Source: Vibrio palustris (GTDB lineage Bacteria; Pseudomonadota; Gammaproteobacteria; Enterobacterales; Vibrionaceae). From it: 64,000 bases of DNA. Below the pieces are notes generated by a model that made no database searches, was not told the DNA's origin, and worked only from the letters and a program-made list of their open reading frames with translations. The stretch is taken from the NCBI RefSeq assembly GCF_024346995.1, contig NZ_AP024887.1, positions 310,001-374,000 on the forward strand, read 5' to 3'. Position 1 is the stretch's first letter. Each line of letters starts with the position of its first letter. Below are positions 28,582 through 38,216 of the stretch, piece by piece. Position numbers and translations under genes: made by a program.

Positions 28582-29363
28582 TGCCGCGTAGCCATGGTTT
28601 TACTTTAGTTGAAATGATTCTAACAATGATTGTGAGTTCGATTTTGTTGTTAGGTATTGCCAGCTTTGTTGAGCTTGGTATGTCCGGTTATGCCGATACG
28701 GTTGCGCGACAAAAAATTCAGATCCAAGCGCAGTTCGTATTAGAAAAATTATCACGAGAGCTACGTTCGTCGGTACCGAATAGTATTGCGACCAATATTG
28801 AACCGGATGGCCGTGACTGTGTTTCTTTTTACCCAACCCGTCATGCGGGATTTTATGCGTTAAATCCACGAGAAAAACAGCTAACGTTTTTAGTCAATAA
28901 CCCCCCAGTAGAGGCTGATTATGATGAGCTGTCGGCCATTATAAACCCTAGTCGTCAAGCCGATTTTTCGAGTAGCACAGGGCAGGCGCTCGTGTTAACT
29001 GAGCAGTCACTGCAAATTAATGCCTGTGACGACGAACCCGATAATCTGGCTTGTAATACTGTCACCATAAACAATTTTTCACCTTCTTTACTCAAGGGGC
29101 GATCAATTTCCAACCGTATTTATCTCTTTAATCAAAAAGTCAGCTATTGTTTAAACACGGCAACAGGAATGATGACACGCAAGGTGGGAGAGGGGAGCAA
29201 TTCTGTCGGCGTCAATGTTGCCGATAGTCTTCATTCAGGAAGCTTTACTTATGAAGCGCCAACTCTACAAAGAGGGGGCTTAGTGCGTATTGCTTTAACG
29301 TTTTCTCAGCGTGATGAAGAAAGTCATTATCAGAAAGATGTACAGGTATTAAATGCGCCTTAA
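28581..29363 (+). CDS. mshO: minor pilin MshO
   Basis: A 260-aa prepilin-like protein of the PilW/GspJ type. The leader MPRSHG is cut before FTLVEMILTMIVSSILLLGIASFVELGM; Glu+5 is kept. The large periplasmic domain includes cysteines in RDCVSFYP, NACDDEP, NLACNTV and YCLNT. As a long minor pilin it may sit in the pilus tip complex with MshD, MshP and MshQ (inference from the T2SS and T4P logic). ATG at 28581 overlaps the mshD TGA. The 3' end overlaps mshP by 11 bases. Confidence 0.87.
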   Translation: MPRSHGFTLVEMILTMIVSSILLLGIASFVELGMSGYADTVARQKIQIQAQFVLEKLSRELRSSVPNSIATNIEPDGRDCVSFYPTRHAGFYALNPREKQLTFLVNNPPVEADYDELSAIINPSRQADFSSSTGQALVLTEQSLQINACDDEPDNLACNTVTINNFSPSLLKGRSISNRIYLFNQKVSYCLNTATGMMTRKVGEGSNSVGVNVADSLHSGSFTYEAPTLQRGGLVRIALTFSQRDEESHYQKDVQVLNAP

Positions 29364-29793
29364 TCGTCAGAGCCAGCAAGGCAGTGTGATCATGATTGCT
29401 ATCTTTGTCATTGTGGTGATGGGTTTTCTTGCTGCCGCGTTATCGCGTATCGAGTGGTCAAATCAAGACATATTGTCACGTGAATTATTAGGGAACAAAG
29501 CGTATTTTGCCGCGCACTCCGTTAACGAGGCGGCGCTAAACACAATTTATCCATTAAACCAAGTTGACGATGTTAGCTCGGCTTGTGCTCAGTGGCAGGG
29601 CGATACAGTGACGCAAGCGCGGGTTATGCGCACCTATGAAAATTGTTCCTTGCAAACGGAATGCGTTGTGAGCGGCAGTCTACCTAGCGTGCGGATGGAT
29701 TACTACCGTATTGAAAGTACGGTGACTTGCGGTACCGGGCGATTCCAAGTGCAACGTGCTGAAGATGTGTGGTTAAGGGATGAGAACAAATGA
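29353..29793 (+). CDS. mshP: minor pilin-like protein MshP (PilX/GspK-like)
   Basis: A 146-aa protein whose N-terminal hydrophobic helix (GSVIMIAIFVIVVMGFLAAAL, about residues 10-30) resembles PilX-type minor pilins. After the candidate leader MRLNRQSQQG the +5 position is not Glu, so it departs from the normal prepilin pattern. The Glu in the SRIEWSNQDIL stretch near residue 34 is far too late. Cysteine pairs (ACAQW, NCSLQTEC, VTCGTG) suggest disulfides. It starts within mshO and its stop overlaps the mshQ ATG. Confidence 0.83.
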   Translation: MRLNRQSQQGSVIMIAIFVIVVMGFLAAALSRIEWSNQDILSRELLGNKAYFAAHSVNEAALNTIYPLNQVDDVSSACAQWQGDTVTQARVMRTYENCSLQTECVVSGSLPSVRMDYYRIESTVTCGTGRFQVQRAEDVWLRDENK

Positions 29794-32700
29794 TGAAACC
29801 GGCTATGGTTAGATACACATTGATGGTGATTATTTTCTTTATAAGTCTGCCAGCACAAGCGATGAGTATTGCAGAATGTGGCAACTTACGCACGGATCGA
29901 GATTTTGCTTTTAGTTTTGATGTACAAAATGGCCAAGGGTCTGAGTATGCAGGGTTGTTCTATAACTTAAACCTTTTCTCTTTTGATGTGTGGTCGGCTC
30001 AACCTCGTACTCAAAGCTCAGCGCTATTTAATGATAGTGTGTATCTAGGGCTTAATAAGAACTATCGAGTTTGGATTAGCTACCAGAGTCTATCGAGTAA
30101 TGCGGGAATATTTAGCTATTACCGTTATGCCAACAGTAAGTGGACTCTTATCGGGCAAGAGTCGGTTTATTTTGGGTTATTACTGCTCAATGTGAATTTA
30201 GGTTATTACAGCTCGGGCGTGAATAACTTTGCTTGTGATAACAATACGATTTTCCCGCCTAACCCACCGGTAGAATTCGAAAAACCGTTAGTGTGTGATA
30301 TTTTTCCGCAACCTGCGCAAAGTTGGGTAACGAATGGCACACGTAATTACAATCTCTTCACGCAGAATTTTTTTAGGGCAAATGCCAGTTCCGTCCGTAT
30401 CAATGGGTTCTCCGAACGTTTTATTAAAGACAATCGCGTCGTGACGACTAATGCGGTCAGTGAACATCTGAAAATTGGTTTTGACACGATTAATACCTCC
30501 GCATTTAGTTCAGATAGTCGGTCAACCAATATTTGTCAGGGAATCGGTTGTGCGCCAGAAGATCTCACCCAGAAACGAAAAATAACCCCACCGCCCTTAA
30601 TTAATAATACCTATAGTGCTTCTCAAGACGTGACATTGGTGGATGGTAGACAAAGCTTTAATCTCCTTGGTTTGATTGTCGCCGATGATCCTAATAGTTA
30701 CCGTCGGTTGTGCAGTAATAGTACCAATAATACGAGTGCTATGTGTACGTATGTCGAAAGCTCTGCCACTAACCGTGTTGATGTGTTTATACAGCGAGAT
30801 TTGCGAGTATTAAATATTAATGCCTTTGTTGACAAACTTCTCGTTGTCCATTTTAAGGACAAAATTAAGATCGAACACTTAATCTTTGAAGGTAATGTTG
30901 CCGCCTATTTTGATCAAAATAGTACGACTAATTTTTCGACCATTACTTCTGGGGTTGGGGCGCTGATGGCGTTTGAAAGCGGGGCGTGGATTAATATCTC
31001 TGATGCAGCTTTGCATAATATTGAACTACAAATGGACCACCCAGTACGCTTTTTTTATATCGGTGAAAGCAGTGCGAATTACCAATACCCCGTTTTTTAT
31101 GGGCCATTAGCGGGGTTTAAAATTCAAAGTGATCAGAATATTAGTAATGGTGTCTATAAGGGGTATTTATTGGGAAACCGGGTAGAGCTAACGAGTAGTA
31201 CCCGTGTTGATGGTGCCGTCACTGCGTTGGAGCTTACCATGTCTGGCTCGGCCAATATTCAGGCGTTAAATGGCAAAAATCAATGTAGTGTTCCTATTAC
31301 CAATAATTATACATTGCAAATGACGCCAGCAGAAAGCTATAGCTTGTCTTGTAATAAGCAAACAATACAAATACAAGTCAGCAATGAAGATGGTACGCCA
31401 GCTACTAATTATACGGGATCGATTATTGTGTCTCCAGCCGATGGGCTAACGGTGGCAGCAGGCAGTGGTGGTTCTGGTAGTAATGGCGTCTTTAAACCGA
31501 ATAACAATGGTTTACTGGAGCTTGAATTAACAGCAGGTCAAACTAAAGATATTCAGATAGCCGCATATTTATCGACACAGGAAATCAGCAAAGCGCAGCG
31601 TGGTATTTATCACTTTGTTCCTTATACCTTCGCAGTCGACCATCAAGCAGTGATTGCCAATAAACCCAAAGCTATCAACATGAAAGTGTTGTCCTGTGAT
31701 AAGGGCGGAAACGCAGTCGATATTGGTTATAAGGGAACTCCAAATTATACGTCACAATGGATCGCCCCGGTCGCGGGTCAAGGTAGTCTTAGTATGAGTA
31801 ATCTAGAATTTACTGATGGACAAGCTGCTGCCAATTTGATCATGACAGATTCTGGAATTCAACAAGTTACGATTAGTGATGACAATTTTAATTGCCAACA
31901 ATTTGGTGATAAATGTCCAATTAAAGGGGCTGGTAAACTACAGGGCAGCTTTGAGGTTTACTCGCGTCCGTGGACATTTGCTATCTGTCCTGTCAATGGT
32001 GCTAATAATATGGATGGTAATATCTCGGATGCAGCAAGTTCTAAATTTGCGGCGGCGGGGGATAATTTTGATGTATTAGTGAAACCTCTACGGTGGTCTT
32101 CTAGCGAGAGTGTTACCGAGTCGATTTTGAGTAATAGTGCTCGCTGCGCGTTGCCAATGACCGATAACTTTTTTGATGCTAACGTCCGTCTTGCCACACA
32201 AGTTTCCCTAGTACATACGGTTGCTCAGCCTAGCGGCGGGCAGCCAGGACAATTAACACAGATAATAACTACTGAGCAGGGAACGGAGAGTAGCACTACT
32301 GATATTTCCTTGGCGAATACTCAAGGAACTCCTGGCAGTGGCATTGCATTTAACCAGCTCTCATGGAGTGAAGTTGGAGTGTTACGATTAATAGCTCAAA
32401 CCAAAAATGATGGCGGGTATGTACTTCCTGAGCATAAAATTCAGCATGGTTATCGCAATGTTGGACGCTTTGCGCCACATCATTTCACGCTTGTGTCTAA
32501 TGGGTGGAATTACGCAAATGATCATAGTGGTTTTGCTTATATGGACCAGCCGATAAAGTATAATTTTTTAGTCGATGCGCGCAGTCGACAGCAGAAAGTA
32601 ACGCAAAACTATGCGGCGTTTCCTGCTGCTTTAAAGTCCGATATTAGTGTGTACGCACTGCATGATAATGCGTCATTGATGAATCGGGTGAGTACTAATC

Positions 32701-33419
32701 CCGTATCATGGAATGGCGATGTGGGACAATGGAGTGACGGTAGCCTCGCTATAGCAAATGCTGGGTTTACTTTTGCAAAACAAAACGATCCCATTCCGGT
32801 TGAGACTAGTTCAGCAGTAACCATACCCGATGGCCCTTATCGTGAGGGGTTTGGTCTTGAAGTGACCAATATTGTCGATGATGTGACATTTGATCTAGGT
32901 TCACAAGTCGCGTTTTCCCAGCAGCCAGATTTTCGTTATGGGCGCCTACAATTAGCGGATGTGGGGGGGAACTCTGATGAGCAAATTACTGTCCCAGTAG
33001 AGGCTCAATATTGGGACGGACAACAGTTTGTTATTAATACCGATGATTCGGGCAGTCAGTTTGGGGTAGAGAATACGACAGAGTCGGTTATCTGTGTTGA
33101 TACACCTCAAACCTTTGCAAGCCTAAACTTAGCCCCTACACTTCAAACGGTGGGTAATGGGATTGGTGAAGGACTATCAGCCCAGCAAAGTGATAGTGAG
33201 AATCGAGGTCAGGTGCGTTTTTGGATGCGCATTGCCGATAATAGCGTACAATTAAATGTGAATGACGTAGTATGTGGGGCTGGGACATTAGCGCAGCCAT
33301 GGCTACAATTTAATTGGCGTGGAAAGGGGGATGAGGATCCTTCGACACTGATTACTTTCGGTGTATTCCGTGGTAACGATAGAATTATTTATCGCGGAGA
33401 GCCTAGAATAAATAACTAA
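29790..33419 (+). CDS. mshQ: large MSHA-associated protein MshQ
   Basis: A 1209-aa exported protein with a Sec signal (about residues 1-25, ending PAQA before MSIAECG). The N-terminal third has a beta-sandwich look (FSFDVQNGQGSEYAGLFYNLNLFSFDVW). The middle has further beta-rich repeats, and the C-terminal ~500 residues resemble the DUF6701 region found in MshQ proteins (family recalled, not searched). It has no membrane anchor beyond the signal. It probably acts at the pilus tip or in surface contact, like other very large minor pilus-associated proteins, but function is not established. It closes the msh operon. Confidence 0.82.
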   Translation: MMKPAMVRYTLMVIIFFISLPAQAMSIAECGNLRTDRDFAFSFDVQNGQGSEYAGLFYNLNLFSFDVWSAQPRTQSSALFNDSVYLGLNKNYRVWISYQSLSSNAGIFSYYRYANSKWTLIGQESVYFGLLLLNVNLGYYSSGVNNFACDNNTIFPPNPPVEFEKPLVCDIFPQPAQSWVTNGTRNYNLFTQNFFRANASSVRINGFSERFIKDNRVVTTNAVSEHLKIGFDTINTSAFSSDSRSTNICQGIGCAPEDLTQKRKITPPPLINNTYSASQDVTLVDGRQSFNLLGLIVADDPNSYRRLCSNSTNNTSAMCTYVESSATNRVDVFIQRDLRVLNINAFVDKLLVVHFKDKIKIEHLIFEGNVAAYFDQNSTTNFSTITSGVGALMAFESGAWINISDAALHNIELQMDHPVRFFYIGESSANYQYPVFYGPLAGFKIQSDQNISNGVYKGYLLGNRVELTSSTRVDGAVTALELTMSGSANIQALNGKNQCSVPITNNYTLQMTPAESYSLSCNKQTIQIQVSNEDGTPATNYTGSIIVSPADGLTVAAGSGGSGSNGVFKPNNNGLLELELTAGQTKDIQIAAYLSTQEISKAQRGIYHFVPYTFAVDHQAVIANKPKAINMKVLSCDKGGNAVDIGYKGTPNYTSQWIAPVAGQGSLSMSNLEFTDGQAAANLIMTDSGIQQVTISDDNFNCQQFGDKCPIKGAGKLQGSFEVYSRPWTFAICPVNGANNMDGNISDAASSKFAAAGDNFDVLVKPLRWSSSESVTESILSNSARCALPMTDNFFDANVRLATQVSLVHTVAQPSGGQPGQLTQIITTEQGTESSTTDISLANTQGTPGSGIAFNQLSWSEVGVLRLIAQTKNDGGYVLPEHKIQHGYRNVGRFAPHHFTLVSNGWNYANDHSGFAYMDQPIKYNFLVDARSRQQKVTQNYAAFPAALKSDISVYALHDNASLMNRVSTNPVSWNGDVGQWSDGSLAIANAGFTFAKQNDPIPVETSSAVTIPDGPYREGFGLEVTNIVDDVTFDLGSQVAFSQQPDFRYGRLQLADVGGNSDEQITVPVEAQYWDGQQFVINTDDSGSQFGVENTTESVICVDTPQTFASLNLAPTLQTVGNGIGEGLSAQQSDSENRGQVRFWMRIADNSVQLNVNDVVCGAGTLAQPWLQFNWRGKGDEDPSTLITFGVFRGNDRIIYRGEPRINN

Positions 33420-33505
33420 CTTTGGCCATTTTACAGGTTGAGGTTAGGAATTTGTTAGAAATTACTTATTTGGCTCTATGTTTGTGCATCAATGCCTTGC
33501 TGTGA

Positions 33506-34615
<1,110 letters not shown>

Positions 34616-34670
34616 TTTATAAGTCAGACTTTGTATCATCAAGTCTGTAAGCAACTCTGGGATTAATAAG

Positions 34671-35564
34671 ATGAAGCCAATATTTGGTCGAGGACCATCT
34701 CTTCCGCTACGTCTGTTCTTCGCTGTCATTATATCAGCCAGCCTTATGCTGGCTGATAGCCGTTTAGATGCTTTCTCACATGTGCGTTTTTTATTAAACA
34801 GCTTAGTCGCGCCTATCCAGTATGCAGCGGATCTACCACGGAGCTTATTCGATGGTTTTTACGAACGATTAAGTACGCATCAACATTTATTAGATTCCAA
34901 TAACCAGCTTAAGCAGGAAGTACTCACTTTAAAAAGTGATTTGCTGTTATTGAATCAATATAAAGAAGAAAATAAACGTTTGCGTAAGCTGTTAGGATCC
35001 TCGTTTGTTAGGGATGAACAGAAGAAAGTCGCGGAAGTCATGGCGGTGGATACTTCTCATTACCGACATCAAGTGGTGATCAACAAAGGTCGTACTGATG
35101 GCGTATATGAAGGACAGCCTGTTATTAATGAAAAAGGGATTGTTGGACAAGTCACCTTTGTTGCCGCACATAATAGTCGTGTGTTGTTATTGGTGGACCC
35201 TAATAACGCGATTCCTGTACAAAATTTGCGTAATGATATCCGCGTGATTGCTTCTGGCAATGGCCAAAGCGATGAGATGCAGCTCGAGCATATCCCAACC
35301 AGCACAGATTTACAGGTTGGTGATATGTTAGTGACCTCGGGGTTAGGAGGCGTGTATCCAGAAGGATATCCTGTCGCTTATATTACGAATGTTGATAAAG
35401 ATACACGTCGCGAGTTTGCGGCGATCAAAGCAAGGCCCGTAGTGAATTTTGAACGCTTGCGCTACTTATTGTTGATCTGGCCTCATAATGATCAGCAAAA
35501 ACAATCGCTACAATCGGATATCAAAAAAATGAAGGATGAGGATAAGCGTGGTATTCACAAGTAA
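34671..35564 (+). CDS. mreC: rod-shape protein MreC
   Basis: A 297-aa bitopic inner-membrane protein that links MreB and MreD to the PBP2/RodA wall synthase. A membrane segment lies near residues 12-28, a coiled coil (about 65-105, QHLLDSNNQLKQEVLTLKSDLLLLNQYKEENKRL, quoted as position only for its heptads) precedes the two beta-barrel MreC domains (PF04085) with LVDPNNAIPVQ near 185. Length is slightly below E. coli MreC (367), lacking its Pro/Gln-rich tail. Its end overlaps mreD. Confidence 0.95.
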   Translation: MKPIFGRGPSLPLRLFFAVIISASLMLADSRLDAFSHVRFLLNSLVAPIQYAADLPRSLFDGFYERLSTHQHLLDSNNQLKQEVLTLKSDLLLLNQYKEENKRLRKLLGSSFVRDEQKKVAEVMAVDTSHYRHQVVINKGRTDGVYEGQPVINEKGIVGQVTFVAAHNSRVLLLVDPNNAIPVQNLRNDIRVIASGNGQSDEMQLEHIPTSTDLQVGDMLVTSGLGGVYPEGYPVAYITNVDKDTRREFAAIKARPVVNFERLRYLLLIWPHNDQQKQSLQSDIKKMKDEDKRGIHK

Positions 35565-36039
35565 CTGGAAAGGCCGTTTCGTCATCTGGGGAACGTTCTT
35601 TGGAGCTTTGATTCTTCAAACGATTCCGTGGCCGGGTATGTTAGATCTGTTGCGACCGTCATGGTTGCTACTGGTTATATGCTATTGGGTTTTGGCATTG
35701 CCACATCGTGTCAATGTTGGGACGGCTTTGATCATGGGCCTACTCTGGGACTTGCTGCTAGGTTCCACATTAGGTATCCGTGGCATGATGATGTCGTTGA
35801 TTGTGTACATTGTTGCAATGAATTTCTTAGTGTTACGCAACATGGCATTATGGCAACAAGCGGTGGTTATTGGTTTGCTATCCGTCGCGCTCGAAGTGAT
35901 GATCTTTTTGGGAGAGTATATAACTCAAGATGTCACATTCAATCCTACATCGTTATGGAGTGGGGTGATTAACTGCGTTCTATGGCCGTGGATGTTCCTT
36001 TTGTTAAGACGTGTAAGACGTCATTGGCACTTAAAATGA
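35548..36039 (+). CDS. mreD: rod-shape protein MreD
   Basis: A 163-aa membrane protein with five or six hydrophobic segments (PF04093). The motif LLWDLLLGSTLGIRGM near residue 71 is the family signature. The frame opens at ATG 35536, but GTG 35548 has GAGG with ideal spacing and yields 163 residues, close to E. coli MreD (162). Either start overlaps the mreC end. The stop overlaps the maf ATG (AATGA), so mreC, mreD and maf look translationally coupled. Confidence 0.93.
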   Translation: MVFTSNWKGRFVIWGTFFGALILQTIPWPGMLDLLRPSWLLLVICYWVLALPHRVNVGTALIMGLLWDLLLGSTLGIRGMMMSLIVYIVAMNFLVLRNMALWQQAVVIGLLSVALEVMIFLGEYITQDVTFNPTSLWSGVINCVLWPWMFLLLRRVRRHWHLK

Positions 36040-36605
36040 ATTCGTATCAATTAGTACTCGCGTCAGCGTCGCCACGGCGTAAAACATTGCTAGAACAGTT
36101 AGGTTATACATTCGATGTTGTTGTCGGCAATGTTGAAGAAACTCGAGCGGACGATGAGTCGCCTTATCAGTATGTTGAAAGATTATCGGTTGATAAAGCT
36201 AGAGCTGGATTAGCGTTATCCACGCCCAATGCTTTGGTTATTGGATCTGATACGATCATTGCCTTTGGTGATCGTGTGCTAGAAAAACCGCGAGACTTTG
36301 CGGATGCGCAACGCATGCTGCGCATGTTATCTGGACACGTTCACCAAGTAATGACCGCCGTGACGGTGATGTCAGCAGAGCAGCATTATTCACAGGTTAT
36401 CGTGACCGATGTTTGGTTTAGTGCTATATCTGATGACGATATCAGTGCCTATTGGCAGACTGGAGAGCCTCAAGATAAAGCCGGTTCCTATGCAATCCAA
36501 GGCATTGGCGGACGGTTTGTGACACGTATAGAAGGCAGTTATTATGCTGTTGTTGGACTGCCGTTATACGAAACCGATCAGCTTATCAAAAAATTTATTC
36601 CATAA
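36036..36605 (+). CDS. maf: Maf-family nucleoside triphosphate pyrophosphatase (YhdE-like)
   Basis: A 189-aa house-cleaning pyrophosphatase. YhdE-type members hydrolyse dTTP/UTP and modified nucleotides. The N-terminal LASASPRRKTLLEQLG is the substrate and phosphate loop; VIGSDTIIAF near residue 70 holds the catalytic Asp; DKAGSYAIQGIGG near 150 is also conserved. The position after mreD matches E. coli yhdE. An in-frame ATG at 35982 lies inside mreD and would add unrelated residues, so 36036 is preferred. Confidence 0.92.
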   Translation: MNSYQLVLASASPRRKTLLEQLGYTFDVVVGNVEETRADDESPYQYVERLSVDKARAGLALSTPNALVIGSDTIIAFGDRVLEKPRDFADAQRMLRMLSGHVHQVMTAVTVMSAEQHYSQVIVTDVWFSAISDDDISAYWQTGEPQDKAGSYAIQGIGGRFVTRIEGSYYAVVGLPLYETDQLIKKFIP

Positions 36606-36664
36606 TTTTTGTCTTTAAGGGCTTATCCGGTATAGGCTCTTAAAGAGAAATAGTCTTATTACAG

Positions 36665-36710
36665 CCCATATCGCAATGCATTCAATAGTGTTATCCAAAT
36701 TGCGATAGGG
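36665..36710 (+). promoter_or_regulatory. inverted repeat in the rng leader
   Basis: CCC-a-TATCGCAAT pairs with ATTGCGATA-GGG (12 bp with one bulged A, about 21-base loop), ending 25 bases before the rng ATG. A second, weaker hairpin (CTTTAAGGGC / GCTCTTAAAG, 36613-36645) just follows the maf stop. They may be leader structures or processing sites. Confidence 0.45.
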
Positions 36711-36735
36711 CAACTCATCTGAATTAAGGTTTACC

Positions 36736-38205
36736 ATGTGTGCAGAGTTGCTGTTAAATGTCACGCCGAGTGAAACGCGTGTTGCAATGATTGAAGGCGG
36801 TGTCCTGCAAGAAATTCACGTTGAGCGAGAAGCAAAGCGTGGAATTGTAGGCAATATTTATAAAGGTAAAGTTAGCCGGGTTTTACCTGGCATGCAGGCG
36901 GCATTTGTCGACATTGGCTTAGATAAAGCGGCTTTTCTGCATGCATCCGATATCGTGCCTCACACTGAATGCGTATCTGAAAATGAAAAAGAGCAATTCC
37001 AAGTTCGCAATATCTCTGAGTTAGTCCGTCAAGGACAAGATCTTGTTGTACAAGTAGTGAAAGACCCATTAGGTACGAAAGGAGCGCGGCTTACGACGGA
37101 TATTACTTTGCCATCGCGCTACTTAGTGTATATGCCTGGTGCAAAACATGTGGGTGTATCACAACGTATTGAAAGTGATAAACGTCGCCAGCGCTTGAAA
37201 AAAGTTGTAGAAGAGTATTGTGATGAACATGGCGGTTTTATTATTCGTACCGCGGCGGAAGCGGCAAGTGAGAAAGAACTCGCGCAAGATGCTGCGTTTT
37301 TAAAGCGCTTATGGTCTAAGGTGATGGAGCGACGTGTTAAATACAAAACGCGTTCGACCCTTTACGGTGAACCGGGGTTATCTCAGCGTTTATTACGAGA
37401 CTTTGTCGCGACGGATATTACCAAAGTACTGGTGGACTCACGGCAAGAGTTTGAAAACCTCAAAGAATTTACCTCTGAATTCGTTCCTGAGTTACATGAC
37501 AAGCTCGAATTATATAATGGTGATAAGCCGCTGTTTGATATGTATGACACGGAAAATGAAGTGCAGCGGTCACTAGAGCGTAAAGTCGAACTAAAATCGG
37601 GCGGATATTTGATCATCGATCAAACGGAAGCGATGACAACCGTTGATATTAATACCGGCGCTTTTGTTGGACGTCGTAACTTAGAAGAAACGATTTTCAA
37701 TACCAACGTGGAAGCGACCCAAGCCATTGCCAGACAGCTGCGCCTGCGTAATTTGGGTGGCATTATTATTATCGATTTTATCGATATGGCATCTAATGAG
37801 CATCGTAAGCGAGTACTTACATCGCTTGAAGGTGCATTAAGCCAAGACCGAGTCAAAACGAACATTAATGGTTTTACTCACCTAGGTTTAGTGGAAATGA
37901 CTCGCAAAAGAACCCGTGAAAGTATCGAGCATATTTTGTGTTCTTCATGTCCTACTTGTAAGGGACGAGGTAGCGTAAAAACGGTGGAAACGGTGTGTTT
38001 TGAAGTGCTACGTGAGATTACTCGAGTCAATCGAGCCTACGATGCAGATAAATTTGTTGTGTATGCATCACCTGCGGTAGCAGATACTTTACAGGGTGAT
38101 GAATCCCACTCTTTAGCGGAACTCGAAGTGTTTATTGGTAAAGAAGTGCGTATTAAAGCGGAACCTCTTTACATTCAAGAACAGTTTGATGTCGTGATGA
38201 TGTAA
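36736..38205 (+). CDS. rng: ribonuclease G
   Basis: A 489-aa endoribonuclease paralogous to the catalytic half of RNase E; it matures the 16S 5' end and turns over some mRNAs. It begins AELLLNVTPSETRVAMIEGG, followed by an S1 domain (GNIYKGKVSRVLPGMQAAFVD, about 38-60). The DNase-like catalytic core has TVDINTGAF near residue 303 and IIIDFIDM near 346, carrying the two Mg-binding Asp. A zinc-link CSSCPTC is near 403. Length equals E. coli RNase G. The mreBCD-maf-rng-yhdP-tldD order is conserved in gamma-proteobacteria. Confidence 0.96.
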   Translation: MCAELLLNVTPSETRVAMIEGGVLQEIHVEREAKRGIVGNIYKGKVSRVLPGMQAAFVDIGLDKAAFLHASDIVPHTECVSENEKEQFQVRNISELVRQGQDLVVQVVKDPLGTKGARLTTDITLPSRYLVYMPGAKHVGVSQRIESDKRRQRLKKVVEEYCDEHGGFIIRTAAEAASEKELAQDAAFLKRLWSKVMERRVKYKTRSTLYGEPGLSQRLLRDFVATDITKVLVDSRQEFENLKEFTSEFVPELHDKLELYNGDKPLFDMYDTENEVQRSLERKVELKSGGYLIIDQTEAMTTVDINTGAFVGRRNLEETIFNTNVEATQAIARQLRLRNLGGIIIIDFIDMASNEHRKRVLTSLEGALSQDRVKTNINGFTHLGLVEMTRKRTRESIEHILCSSCPTCKGRGSVKTVETVCFEVLREITRVNRAYDADKFVVYASPAVADTLQGDESHSLAELEVFIGKEVRIKAEPLYIQEQFDVVMM

Positions 38206-38216
38206 TAGGGCATTGA

